From Rubrivivax sp. (GTDB lineage: Bacteria > Pseudomonadota > Gammaproteobacteria > Burkholderiales > Burkholderiaceae_C), in NCBI GenBank assembly GCA_016719535.1, contig JADJYX010000017.1:62001-126000 (forward strand): a stretch of 64,000 nt of DNA. Reading direction: 5' to 3'. Both the position numbers and the translations under genes were made by a program. Below the pieces are notes generated by a model. It did no database searches, was not told the origin of the DNA, and worked only from the letters and a program-made list of their open reading frames with translations. Positions 7,847 to 16,212 of the stretch are shown piece by piece (within the stretch, counting starts at the first letter, position 1; every line of letters begins with the position of its first letter).

Positions 7847-9108
7847 GCGCCGCTCCCGGTGCGGGCGGTCGACCAGCGCACGGCCTCGCGCGCCGGGGCG
7901 CGCAGCAGGTAGGGCAGCGCACGCACGGTGGTCAGCGCCAGGAAGGCCCAGTAGACCAGCGGATACCACACCGCATAGGGCAGGAAGCGCACGATGCCGG
8001 GGTCGTAGCGGCGGTCGATGAGCACGCCGGTCAGCAACTGCAGCAGGCACAGGGTGGCGATCGCCATGCCCCACAGGTTGGGAATCGGCGAGGCGCCGAT
8101 CGGCGGCAGGCCCACCGCATACGACAGCGTCCACAGCGCCGCCAGCACCACGAAGCACACCGACCACAGGATCGACAGCGAGGACTCGACGAAGACCGGC
8201 CACAGCCGCCGGCTCTTCCAGGTGACCATCACGTCGGCATGCTTGCGCAGCACCTGCCCCAGCCCGCGCGCCCAGCGCAGGCGCTGGTGCCACAGCCCGC
8301 GCCACGACAGCGGCACCGTCATCCAGCAGATGGCGCGCGGCTCGTAGCGAACGTCGTAGTGGCGCTTCTGCAGCTTCCAGGTGAGCTCGATGTCCTCGGT
8401 GGGCATGTTGGGGCTGTAGCCGCCGACGTCGTAGACGGCACTGCGGCGCAAGGCTGCCACCACGCCGGATACGGTGACGATGCGGCCCCACACCCGCTGC
8501 GCGCGCCGCAGCAGGCTGATGATGGACGAGAACTCCACCGCCTGCAGCCGCGCCAGAAAGCTGCCGGTGTTGCGCACGCGCGGGTTGCCGGTGACGGCGG
8601 CCACGCGCGGCGAATCGAAATGCGGCACGATCCAGCGCAGCATCTGCGGGTCGGGCTCGGCATCGGCGTCCAGGCCCATCAGGATCTCGCCGCGCGCCAG
8701 CGGCAGGATGTCGTTGAGCGCCATCGCCTTGCCTTCGTTGCGCGCCTTGCGCACCAGGCGCAGCCGCTCGTCGGCCATCAGCGGCTGCAGCGCGTCCAGC
8801 GTGCCGTCGGTGGAACCGTCGTCGACGACGATGACCTCGAAAGCCGGGTAGTCCATGCGCAGCATGGCCGCCACCGAGCGCGCGATCACCGCCTGTTCGT
8901 TGTGCGCGGGCACGAGCACGCTGACCAGCGGCAGGGCGGCGTCGGGGCGGTCGGGGCAAGGCGGGCTGGTGTTCTCCCAGCGCAGGCGGAAGATCAGCGC
9001 CGTCACCATCCACATGATGCTGGTGACGATGGGGTAGCCGGCAAAGAAGGCCAGCACCAGCGCATACGGCCAGGAAAGCTGCACCTGCAGCAGCCATGCC
9101 TCGATCAT
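7843..9108 (-). CDS. pgaC: Poly-beta-1,6-N-acetyl-D-glucosamine synthase PgaC
   Basis: A processive GT2 glycosyltransferase of the inner membrane that polymerises UDP-GlcNAc. The 421-residue protein has N-terminal membrane segments (ALVLAFFAGYPIVTSIMWM), a GT2 core with VLVPAHNEQAVIARS, VIVVDDGSTDGTLD, the DxD motif LMGLDADAEPD, the acceptor motif PTEDIELTWKLQKR and the processive Q-x-x-R-W signature HQRLRWARGLG, then three or four C-terminal membrane helices. Length and motifs fit PgaC/IcaA/HmsR. ATG overlaps the pgaD stop (ATGA) and its own stop overlaps the pgaA start. Confidence 0.94.
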   Translation of the reverse strand: MIEAWLLQVQLSWPYALVLAFFAGYPIVTSIMWMVTALIFRLRWENTSPPCPDRPDAALPLVSVLVPAHNEQAVIARSVAAMLRMDYPAFEVIVVDDGSTDGTLDALQPLMADERLRLVRKARNEGKAMALNDILPLARGEILMGLDADAEPDPQMLRWIVPHFDSPRVAAVTGNPRVRNTGSFLARLQAVEFSSIISLLRRAQRVWGRIVTVSGVVAALRRSAVYDVGGYSPNMPTEDIELTWKLQKRHYDVRYEPRAICWMTVPLSWRGLWHQRLRWARGLGQVLRKHADVMVTWKSRRLWPVFVESSLSILWSVCFVVLAALWTLSYAVGLPPIGASPIPNLWGMAIATLCLLQLLTGVLIDRRYDPGIVRFLPYAVWYPLVYWAFLALTTVRALPYLLRAPAREAVRWSTARTGSGA

Positions 9109-9557
9109 GCCGGCTCCGCCTCGGGCATGCGGTCCGCCGACACCGGCGCCGGGCCCGTCTGCGGCAGCGGGGGCACGGCGGCCACAAAGCGCTTGCGGTC
9201 GTCGTCGACGAGGATGTCGATGCGCCGCGCCGTCGCCAGCGCTGCCCAGTCGGCCTCGAGGCGGCGGCCGTTGAAGTCGCGTTCGAGGTGGGTGGTCACC
9301 GCGGGCACGCTGCGCCGCGGCCCCTTGCGGCGATGGATGCCGACGTTGTGCGCCACCCAGCTCAGCGTCAGCACGGGCACCACCAGCACGGCACTCAGCA
9401 TCAGCCAGCGCAATTCGGCGATTTCGGGGCCGTTGACGCTGACGCGGTGCCAGCTCCAGGCAAACAGCAGCCAGCCCAGCGCGACGAGGGCGATATGGAC
9501 GAGGCGGCGCCAGGCCTGCAGGCGCGGCACCGCCGGTGCGGCGGGCGCGGGCGTCAT
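9105..9557 (-). CDS. pgaD: PGA biosynthesis protein PgaD
   Basis: A 150-residue inner-membrane protein with two hydrophobic segments (about 20-38, HIALVALGWLLFAWSW, and 51-73, LMLSAVLVVPVLTLSWVAHN) and a cytosolic C-terminal half. This is the PgaD layout; PgaD partners PgaC and in E. coli senses cyclic di-GMP with it. It overlaps both neighbours by 4 bases. Sequence conservation of PgaD is low, so the call leans on layout and on adjacency to pgaC. Confidence 0.85.
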   Translation of the reverse strand: MTPAPAAPAVPRLQAWRRLVHIALVALGWLLFAWSWHRVSVNGPEIAELRWLMLSAVLVVPVLTLSWVAHNVGIHRRKGPRRSVPAVTTHLERDFNGRRLEADWAALATARRIDILVDDDRKRFVAAVPPLPQTGPAPVSADRMPEAEPA

Positions 9558-10471
9558 GCCGCCGCCTGTCGCGCGCGCGCCGCTGCCGCCAGCAGCAGCG
9601 CCAGCAGCGCCAGCCAGGCCGCATCCGGCTCGGGCAACGCGCCCTGGGGCAGCAGGTGCTCGGTGGGCACCAGCGTCCACTGCCCGTCGCCGCGCGACCA
9701 GCGCAGGTCCACCACGCCGGCCCCCAGCCGGTTCCAGCTGCCGAGTTCGAAGCCATACAGGCCCGCGCCCAGCAGCAGGTTGTTGCCGAACCCTTCGCGC
9801 TGGCGCGGGTTCAGAAAGTCTTCCTCGATCGCCAGCGTCTGCCCGCCGGCACCGGCCAGCCGGAAGAAGAAGCCGTCGTCGTAGAGCACGCTGAAGTTGT
9901 AGGTGCCGGGGTCGGTGATGCGGATGAAACCGTTGAAGTGGCTGACCCAGTTCTGCTGCACGGCGGCGCCGGCCTCGGCATCGTCGCAATCCACGCCGGT
10001 GCGGATGTCGGTGAAGAACGGCAGCAGCGCCGCCGCGCCCCAGTTGCCGGCATGGCATTCGTTGTAGCGCGAGTTGCCATGGTTGATGGCCGCCACCCGC
10101 CCCGCCCAGCTCTGCACCGGATCGGGCGCCCCCGCCTGCCCCGGGTTGGCGGCGGCCGCCAGCACCTGCTGCCAGTCGGCATGGCCCCAGATGCCGCTGC
10201 CCCAGCCGGCGAAGCTGCCGATCGGCACGCCGCTGCCGTGCCGCCCGGCGGTCTCGTCCCACAGCACCTGGCTGCCCAGCCAGCCGCTGTCGATGCGGTG
10301 GAAGGCCGCACTGGCACCCGGCCCGCTGCCGAAGGTGCCGGCATGCAAGGGATCGAGGACCAGGGGCTCAGCCCCGGCGGGCGCGGTGCACAGGCCCGCC
10401 AGGCCGGCGGCCGCGGCCAGTCGCAGGGCCCCGGGCCCGGCGCGCAGAACAGATCGAAGGCGATGCAGCAT
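9554..10471 (-). CDS. PEP-CTERM sorted protein with PA14-like domain, first gene of the pga operon
   Basis: A 305-residue exported protein. It has an N-terminal signal peptide (LRLAAAAGLAGLCTAPAGAEP), a C-terminal region with a PA14-like pattern (TDPGTYNFSVLYDDGFFFRL) and a PEP-CTERM tail: LPEPDAAW, a hydrophobic run, and a short Arg-containing end. PEP-CTERM tails are recognised by exosortase and usually go with exopolysaccharide loci; PA14 domains often bind sugars. Its stop overlaps the pgaD start (ATGA), so it is translationally tied to the polymerase genes. ATG 10471 places the signal peptide properly; an in-frame ATG at 10537 would add 22 residues. Function is unknown; a matrix or glycan-binding role is an inference. 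Confidence 0.8.
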   Translation of the reverse strand: MLHRLRSVLRAGPGALRLAAAAGLAGLCTAPAGAEPLVLDPLHAGTFGSGPGASAAFHRIDSGWLGSQVLWDETAGRHGSGVPIGSFAGWGSGIWGHADWQQVLAAAANPGQAGAPDPVQSWAGRVAAINHGNSRYNECHAGNWGAAALLPFFTDIRTGVDCDDAEAGAAVQQNWVSHFNGFIRITDPGTYNFSVLYDDGFFFRLAGAGGQTLAIEEDFLNPRQREGFGNNLLLGAGLYGFELGSWNRLGAGVVDLRWSRGDGQWTLVPTEHLLPQGALPEPDAAWLALLALLLAAAARARQAAA

Positions 10472-10761
10472 GGAGTCGCTTTGGTTGTGAAGGGCCGACA
10501 GGGCAACGATCCCGGCGGGCTGCCGTCGACAGGTCATCGCCCGATCCGGCCGGAACTTGCGGCGGCTTCAGCCCGTGCCGGAGGGTTTCGTGATGCATTG
10601 CCGACCCGGTCGATGAAGGACCGGCAGCGGACCGGCAGCGGCTGGGCAGAGGATCGGCGAGGCGCCGGCCGGCCGTCGATCGGGGATTTGCTGATTGGCC
10701 GGCCCGCGGCGCACCGGGCGCTGCCGCCGCCGCGGCCAGCGTGAACAATGCCCGCCGCCGC
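10472..10761. other. Spacer between relA and the pga operon
   Basis: This 290-base stretch must hold the pga operon promoter and the end of the relA transcript. I see a repeated GACCGGCAGCGGACCGGCAG tract at about 10618-10642 and no coding region or clear promoter hexamers. Confidence 0.4.
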
Positions 10762-13008
10762 TCAGCGCCGGCGGGCCTGGCGCACGCCGCTCACGCGCGC
10801 CACGCCGCGCAGCGCCTGGGCCAGCCGGCCGGCATCCTCGGCCTCGACGGTGAAGACCATGTGCGCCACCGCGCCGCGCTGGCCGGCCTGCGACTGCGTG
10901 TGCACGGCGATCACGTTGAGCCGCTCCTTGGCGAAGACCTCGGAGATGTCGCGCAGCAGGCCCTGGCGGTCGTCGGCCTCGATCTGCACGTCCAGCGGGT
11001 AGACCGGCGGCTTGTCGCCGCGGCCGGCGCCCCACTGCACCTCGATCTCCCGCCCCGGGAAGCGCGCGGCCATGTGGCGGAAATTGCTGCAATCGCGGCG
11101 GTGGATGGCCACGCCCTTGCCGCGCGTGACGAAGCCGCCGATCGCATCCGGCGGCGCCGGACGGCAGCAGCGCGCCAGCGCCGTCATCAGCGAACCCATG
11201 CCGACCACCAGCACGCCGCCGCCGGCGCCTTCGCTGCGCGGGCGCTTGAGCAGCGGCGCCGCCTCGACGTCGGGCGCCGGCGCCGCCGGACGCAGCAGGT
11301 TCTCGATGTTGCGCAGCGAATATTCGTCCTTGCCCACCACCTCGAACAAGGCATCGGCCGACTTGAAGCCCAGCTGCTCGGCCAGGTGGTCGAGCTTGAG
11401 CGCGGTGCGCCCCTCGCGCTGCAGCAGCTTCTCGACCAGCTCGCGGCCGCGCGCGATGGTGGCGTCCAGCGCCTGCGCATTGAACCAGGCGCGCACCTTG
11501 GCACGCGAACGCGGGCTCTGCAGATAACCGAGCTCGGTGTTGAGCCAGTCCATCGACGGCCCGCCTTCCTTGACGGTGACGATCTCCACCGTCTGCCCGT
11601 GCTCGAGCGGCGTATTCAGCGGCACCATCGCGCCGTCGACGCGCGCGCCGCGGCAGCGGTGGCCGAGGTCGGTGTGCAGCGCATAGGCAAAGTCGACCGG
11701 CGTGCCGCCGGCGGGCAGGTCGATCAGCGTGGCCTGCGGCGTGAAGACATAGATGCGGTCGTCGAAGCCGCCGCTGGCCACGGCACCGTCGCCAGCCGCA
11801 CCCGCAGCGCCGCTGAAATCGCGCTCCCAGGCCAGCAGTTCGCGCAGCACGGCCTTGCGCGCCTCGGCCAGGCGCTGCTCGTAGTCGCCGCTGGCGGCCA
11901 CGCCGGCATAGCCGCGCGCGCCGGCTTCCTTGTACATCCAGTGCGCGGCCACGCCATGCTCGGCATGCTCGTGCATCGCGCGCGTGCGGATCTGCACCTC
12001 CAGCGGCCGGCCGTCGTCGCCCAGCACCACGGTATGCAGCGACTGGTAGCCGTTGGGCTTGGGGCGGGCGATGTAGTCGTCGAATTCGCCGTCCACCGGC
12101 GCCCAGGCCTCGTGCACGCGCGCCAGCGCCGCATAGCAGGCGGCCTCGTCGTCGACGATGACGCGCAGCGCACGCACGTCGAAGACGCGCTCGATCGACA
12201 GCGCCTTGCCCTGCATCTTCTTCCAGATGCTGTAGAGGTGCTTGGGCCGGCCGAGCACCTCGGCCCGGATGCGCGCGGCCTGCAGCAGCGCGGCCAGCCG
12301 CGCGCGCACCTGCTCGACGCCCTGCTCGCGCTCGGTGCGCTTCTCGTCGACGAGCCGCGCCACGCGGTGGTAAGCCTCGGGGTCGAGAAAGCGGAAGGCC
12401 AGGTCCTCGAGCTCCCACTTGACCTGCCAGATGCCCAGCCGGTTGGCCAGCGGCGCGAACACCTGCTGCGTTTCCAGCGCCAGCTCGCGCGGGCAATCGC
12501 GCTTCGTCGACGCTGACCAGCGCAGCGTCTGCAGCCGCGAGGCCAGCCGCAGCAGCACCACGCGCAGGTCGCGGCCGAAGGCGAGCAGCATCTTGCGCAC
12601 GCGCTCGGTCTGCTGCGCACGCTGCGCGCCGCCGATCGGCGCGTCGCGCGCCGCACGCTGGATCTGCACCAGCTGGCGCGTCAGCGTCACCAGGCTGGCA
12701 TACGACGGCCCGAACGCGCGGCTGACCACCTCCTCGGGCCGCTGCAGATAGTCACCCGCATAGACGAGGTAGGCCGCCGCCTGCATCGACGGCGCCGCGC
12801 CGATCGCCGCCAGGATGGCGGCCACGCCATCGGCATGCGCCAGAGCGGGCTCGCCGGTGTCCAGCGTCTGGCTCGCCAGCAGCGGCTCGGCGAAGGCACG
12901 GGCGCGCTCCAGCGCGCCGGGGCCGTCGTGCCCATCGGGGGCAGCGGCGCGGTCGCTGAGCTGGACGATGGCGGCCGTGGCAACGGCCGCCTCGGCGGCG
13001 GTCTTCAT
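10762..13008 (-). CDS. relA: (p)ppGpp synthetase RelA (hydrolase domain degenerate)
   Basis: The 748-residue protein has the Rel/SpoT order: degenerate HD domain (about 20-150), synthetase domain (GRPKHLYSIWKKMQGK, FDVRALRVIVDD, the RelA-type EFDDY motif, NGYQSLHTVVLG), TGS domain (IYVFTPQATLIDLPAGGTPVD), a helical/zinc-finger region and a C-terminal ACT domain (GLLRDISEVFAKERLNVIAVH). Where active Rel/SpoT carries the catalytic His-Asp pair this protein reads AAYLVYAGDYL, so hydrolysis is unlikely. It should make (p)ppGpp on starved ribosomes; a SpoT is expected elsewhere. ATG 13008 is 4 bases after the stop of the upstream hydrolase gene. Confidence 0.94.
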   Translation of the reverse strand: MKTAAEAAVATAAIVQLSDRAAAPDGHDGPGALERARAFAEPLLASQTLDTGEPALAHADGVAAILAAIGAAPSMQAAAYLVYAGDYLQRPEEVVSRAFGPSYASLVTLTRQLVQIQRAARDAPIGGAQRAQQTERVRKMLLAFGRDLRVVLLRLASRLQTLRWSASTKRDCPRELALETQQVFAPLANRLGIWQVKWELEDLAFRFLDPEAYHRVARLVDEKRTEREQGVEQVRARLAALLQAARIRAEVLGRPKHLYSIWKKMQGKALSIERVFDVRALRVIVDDEAACYAALARVHEAWAPVDGEFDDYIARPKPNGYQSLHTVVLGDDGRPLEVQIRTRAMHEHAEHGVAAHWMYKEAGARGYAGVAASGDYEQRLAEARKAVLRELLAWERDFSGAAGAAGDGAVASGGFDDRIYVFTPQATLIDLPAGGTPVDFAYALHTDLGHRCRGARVDGAMVPLNTPLEHGQTVEIVTVKEGGPSMDWLNTELGYLQSPRSRAKVRAWFNAQALDATIARGRELVEKLLQREGRTALKLDHLAEQLGFKSADALFEVVGKDEYSLRNIENLLRPAAPAPDVEAAPLLKRPRSEGAGGGVLVVGMGSLMTALARCCRPAPPDAIGGFVTRGKGVAIHRRDCSNFRHMAARFPGREIEVQWGAGRGDKPPVYPLDVQIEADDRQGLLRDISEVFAKERLNVIAVHTQSQAGQRGAVAHMVFTVEAEDAGRLAQALRGVARVSGVRQARRR

Positions 13009-13012
13009 CTCG

Positions 13013-13888
13013 TCAAGGCGCGAGCAGGAACTCCCGCACGACCTGGCGTTGCTCGGGCTGTACCAGCATCGGCGCGTGGCCGACGCCGGCAAACGCGTGC
13101 AGCCGGGCCTGCGGGCCGCGCTGCGTCATCGCCTGCGCGGTGGCGTCCGACAGCAGGTCGGAATCGGCACCGCGCAGCAGCAGCACCGGCAGGCGCAGCG
13201 AATCGTAGGCGGCCCACAGCGCCGCCTCGCCGGCCCGGGCCAGTTCCGGCGTGATGGCGCGGAAGGGCACGGCGATCGCCGGGTCATAGTGCGGCCTGAA
13301 GCCGTCGCCGTCGGGCGCGAGCTGCGGCCGCGTCAGCGCCAGCCACTGCGCGCGCGTATGCGGGCCGAAACCCTGGCTGATGGCCCACAGCGCGTCCGCC
13401 GCCTCGTCGACCGTCGACCAGTGCACCGGCAGGCCGAGGTAGGTGCCGATGCGCGCCAGCGAGGCCGGCTCGATGCTCGGGCCGACATCGTTGAGCACCA
13501 GGCGCCGCAGCGGCGAGCGCGGCAGCGCCGCCACGCCCAGGCCGATCAGCCCGCCCATCGAGGTGCCCACCCAGTCGACAGTCTCGGCATCCAGCCGCGC
13601 CAGCAGCGTGACCATGTCGGCCACGTAGGCCGGGATCGCATAGCCCATCGGATCGGCGAGCCAGTCGCTCTGGCCGCGGCCCACCACGTCGGGACAGACG
13701 ACGCGGTAGTGCTGGCACAGGTCGGCCGCCAGCGTGTCGAAGTCGCGCCCCTGGCGCGACAGGCCGTGCACGCACACCAGCACGCGGCGGTTGGCGGGGT
13801 CGCCCCATTCCCAGTAGGCCATGCGGTGCAGGCCGCGGCTGTCGAGGCACTGGACATGGCGCAGGCGGGGCGCGAGAGGTTCGGTCAT
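13013..13888 (-). CDS. Alpha/beta hydrolase upstream of relA
   Basis: A 291-residue alpha/beta hydrolase with the oxyanion-hole HG at 41-42 (VCVHGLSRQGRDFD), nucleophile S110 in WVGTSMGGLIGLG, and catalytic His in GVGHAPMLVQPEQ near the end. The substrate is unknown. No signal peptide is seen, so it is probably cytoplasmic. Its stop is 4 bases before relA, so the two are likely co-transcribed. It is divergent from bdhA. ATG 13888 (MTEPLAP) is preferred to longer in-frame starts that overlap bdhA. Confidence 0.85.
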   Translation of the reverse strand: MTEPLAPRLRHVQCLDSRGLHRMAYWEWGDPANRRVLVCVHGLSRQGRDFDTLAADLCQHYRVVCPDVVGRGQSDWLADPMGYAIPAYVADMVTLLARLDAETVDWVGTSMGGLIGLGVAALPRSPLRRLVLNDVGPSIEPASLARIGTYLGLPVHWSTVDEAADALWAISQGFGPHTRAQWLALTRPQLAPDGDGFRPHYDPAIAVPFRAITPELARAGEAALWAAYDSLRLPVLLLRGADSDLLSDATAQAMTQRGPQARLHAFAGVGHAPMLVQPEQRQVVREFLLAP

Positions 13889-13949
13889 GGGGGCGCAAGG
13901 CAACGCTTCGATAATGGGGTCATCGTAACCACAGCAGGAGGCATGTCGC

Positions 13950-14720
13950 ATGCTCACCGGAAAGACCGCCCTCGTCACGGGCTCCACCAGCGGCATCGGG
14001 CTCGGCATCGCGCTGGCCCTGGCGCAGAACGGCGCGCGCGTCATGCTCAACGGCTTCGGCGACGTCGACGGCGCGCTCGCCCAGGTGCGCCGGCACGACC
14101 CGAAGGCGGTGCACGACGGCGCCGACATGAGCCAGCCCGCACAGATCGAGGCCATGGTGCGGCGCTGCGAGGCGGAACTCGGCAGCTGCGACATCCTGGT
14201 CAACAACGCCGGCATCCAGCACGTGGCGGCGATCCCCGACTTTCCGGCCGAGCGCTGGGACGCCATCATCGCCATCAACCTCAGCTCGGCCTTCCACGCC
14301 CTGCGCGCGGCGCTGCCGGGCATGCAAAGGCGCAACTGGGGCCGGGTGATCAACGTCGCCTCGGTGCACGGCCTGGTGGCGTCGGCGAACAAGAGCGCCT
14401 ATGTCGCCGCCAAACACGGCATCATCGGCTTGACCAAGGTGGCGGCGCTCGAAAACGCCACCACCGGCATCACCGTCAATGCCATCTGCCCGGGCTGGGT
14501 GCTGACGCCGCTGGTGCAGACGCAGGTGGATGCGCGCGCCGCCGCCGACGGCGTCGACATCGAGGAGGCCAAGCGCCGCCTGCTGGCCGAAAAGCAGCCC
14601 TCGCTGCAGTTCACCACGCCCGATCAGCTGGCGGCGCTGGCGGTCTTCCTGTGCTCGCCCGGCGCCGACAACATCCGCGGCGCCGCCATCAACGTCGACG
14701 GTGGCTGGGTGGCGCAGTAG
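13950..14720 (+). CDS. bdhA: D-3-hydroxybutyrate dehydrogenase
   Basis: A 256-residue short-chain dehydrogenase that interconverts 3-hydroxybutyrate and acetoacetate, the last step of PHB breakdown. Seen: the NAD motif GSTSGIGLGIA (11-21), NNAGIQHVA, the catalytic Ser in INVASVHGLV and Tyr/Lys in SAYVAAKHG, and the conserved AICPGWVLTPLVQTQ, which is typical of this enzyme. An AGGAGG lies 8 bases before ATG 13950. It fits with phaR in this window. Confidence 0.93.
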   Translation: MLTGKTALVTGSTSGIGLGIALALAQNGARVMLNGFGDVDGALAQVRRHDPKAVHDGADMSQPAQIEAMVRRCEAELGSCDILVNNAGIQHVAAIPDFPAERWDAIIAINLSSAFHALRAALPGMQRRNWGRVINVASVHGLVASANKSAYVAAKHGIIGLTKVAALENATTGITVNAICPGWVLTPLVQTQVDARAAADGVDIEEAKRRLLAEKQPSLQFTTPDQLAALAVFLCSPGADNIRGAAINVDGGWVAQ

Positions 14721-14743
14721 CCTGGCCCCCTGCGGCCGCCGCT

Positions 14744-14757
14744 GCGCGACGTCGCGC
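14744..14757. terminator. Palindrome between convergent bdhA and SIMPL gene
   Basis: GCGCGACGTCGCGC is a perfect 14-base inverted repeat between the two convergent stops. It has no spacer for a loop and no U-tract, so a terminator role is weakly supported. Confidence 0.25.
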
Positions 14758-14770
14758 GCCTCGATCGCCG

Positions 14771-15493
14771 CTATCGCGGTGAGAGCTGCACGCTGCCGCT
14801 GACCGTGGCGCTGACGGTGGTCTTGCCGGCTTCGATCGGCAGCGCCTGCTCGGCCATCGGCGCCGCCGAGGCCATCGCGATGCGCGGCATCGGCTGCATC
14901 GGCGGCATGTCGACGCCCTGCACCATCACCTCGCGCAGGGCCCAGCCGCCGAAGCCGAACTGCCTGGCGACCTCGGCCGCCCGCGCCTTGAAGCGTGCGA
15001 TGGCCTGCGCGGTGACTTCGGCGTCGACCTTCTCGCGTGCCTCGCGCGACAGGCCGAAGCCGGTGCGGGCGATCGTCAGCGTCTGGATGCGCCCGGCCAG
15101 CTGCGAGATGGCCGCCATGTCCTTGCCCTCGACCACCAGTTCGGCGCTGCCCGTCCAGCCGTTCGGTCCCTTGGCCGTGTGCCGTGGGTAGAGCGAGAAA
15201 TTGCCGGTCTGCACATCCACCTGACCGGGCCTGGCCGCCTTGCGCGCCTCGGCGAGCGCGGCATCCAGCGCCTGCTTGAGCTGCGACTGCACCTGCGCGG
15301 CGTCAGGCCCTTCGCGCGTGGTCGAGAAGACGATCGTCAGCTGGTCCTTGGGCACCTCCATCGACGCGCTGGCACTCAGGGAGACGACATTCTGCGGCGC
15401 CACCGTGGTGGCCAGCGGCACCTGTGCCCAGGCCGGTGCGGCGATCAACAGGGCGGCGCAGAGGGGTAGCGAAAGGCTTGGAAGGGCGTTCAT
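14771..15493 (-). CDS. SIMPL (DUF541) domain periplasmic protein
   Basis: A 240-residue protein with a signal peptide (LPLCAALLIAAPAWAQ) and a SIMPL/DUF541 domain from about residue 35 on: VVSLSASASMEVPKDQLTIV, VDVQTGNFSLYPRH, and the C-terminal ALREVMVQG. The family includes E. coli YggE and Brucella BP26, which are periplasmic or outer-membrane associated and linked to stress. No partner gene is adjacent. Confidence 0.88.
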   Translation of the reverse strand: MNALPSLSLPLCAALLIAAPAWAQVPLATTVAPQNVVSLSASASMEVPKDQLTIVFSTTREGPDAAQVQSQLKQALDAALAEARKAARPGQVDVQTGNFSLYPRHTAKGPNGWTGSAELVVEGKDMAAISQLAGRIQTLTIARTGFGLSREAREKVDAEVTAQAIARFKARAAEVARQFGFGGWALREVMVQGVDMPPMQPMPRIAMASAAPMAEQALPIEAGKTTVSATVSGSVQLSPR

Positions 15494-15580
15494 GGTGCTC
15501 CTGACTCGGAGGGTGGGTGCACGGCCGCCGGTCGATCCGACCCGGCGGCGACGATGGCGTGACGCCGAGGCCTCACGGCT

Positions 15581-16096
15581 TCACGGCAAGGATCTGCGAT
15601 AGGCCAACTGGCGCCCGTTCCATACCCTGGAGACGGCCGAGAAGCCCAGCGCGGTGTAGATGGCATTGGCGGCGCGGTTGTGCTCGTTGGTATCGAGCCG
15701 GATCGACCGGCACCCGCGTTCAGCCGCCAGCGCAAGCGCCGCCCGCGCCAGCCGGTGCCCGGCACCGGTGCCGCGCAGCCCTTCGCGCACGAACAGGTCT
15801 TGCAGGGTGGCCTCCAGCCCATTGGCCCACAGGGAGTATCGATACAGCAGCGTGGCATAGCCCAGACCGGCACCTTGTTCCTCGGCGATGGCGATGTCGA
15901 CCTCCGGGCTGCGCAGCTGATAGACGAGGCTGGCGGCAATGTCGCCGTCGGACGGCGCCGGCCGCTGCAGAAAGTCCCGGAAGGCACAGACCAGCGGAAC
16001 GAGAAGCGGCCCGTCGGCCGGTGTGGCTTTTCTGATATTCACGGTGTCTGCACGCCCGGCATCGGCCTCATTGTGGCGCAGCGCGACCGCTGACAT
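15581..16096 (-). CDS. GNAT family N-acetyltransferase
   Basis: A GNAT-fold acetyltransferase. IRKATPADGPLLVPLVCAF starts the domain, the acetyl-CoA loop is GLRGTGAGHRLARAALALA, and the C-terminal part has IRLDTNEHNRAANAIYTALGF. The substrate is unknown. ATG 16096 gives 171 residues; GTG at 16042 (VNIRKATPADG) gives 153 and fits the domain start better. It is divergent from the ompR-like gene. Confidence 0.85.
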   Translation of the reverse strand: MSAVALRHNEADAGRADTVNIRKATPADGPLLVPLVCAFRDFLQRPAPSDGDIAASLVYQLRSPEVDIAIAEEQGAGLGYATLLYRYSLWANGLEATLQDLFVREGLRGTGAGHRLARAALALAAERGCRSIRLDTNEHNRAANAIYTALGFSAVSRVWNGRQLAYRRSLP

Positions 16097-16194
16097 GCAG
16101 CCCGCGCCGGGCCTGGCAAGTTCTGTAACAGATGGTCAGACCCGGCCCCCAACACCCCGCAGCGCCTGCCAATGCCCCCCAGAATGCCGCTGTT

Positions 16195-16200
16195 ACAATT
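16195..16200 (+). promoter_or_regulatory. Candidate -10 box for the ompR-envZ pair
   Basis: TACAAT ends 12 bases before the ATG at 16213, in the stretch TGTTACAATTTCGG, the only AT-rich patch in the divergent spacer. No good -35 is visible. A transcript from here would have a very short leader. Confidence 0.4.
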
Positions 16201-16212
16201 TCGGAGCTGCCC

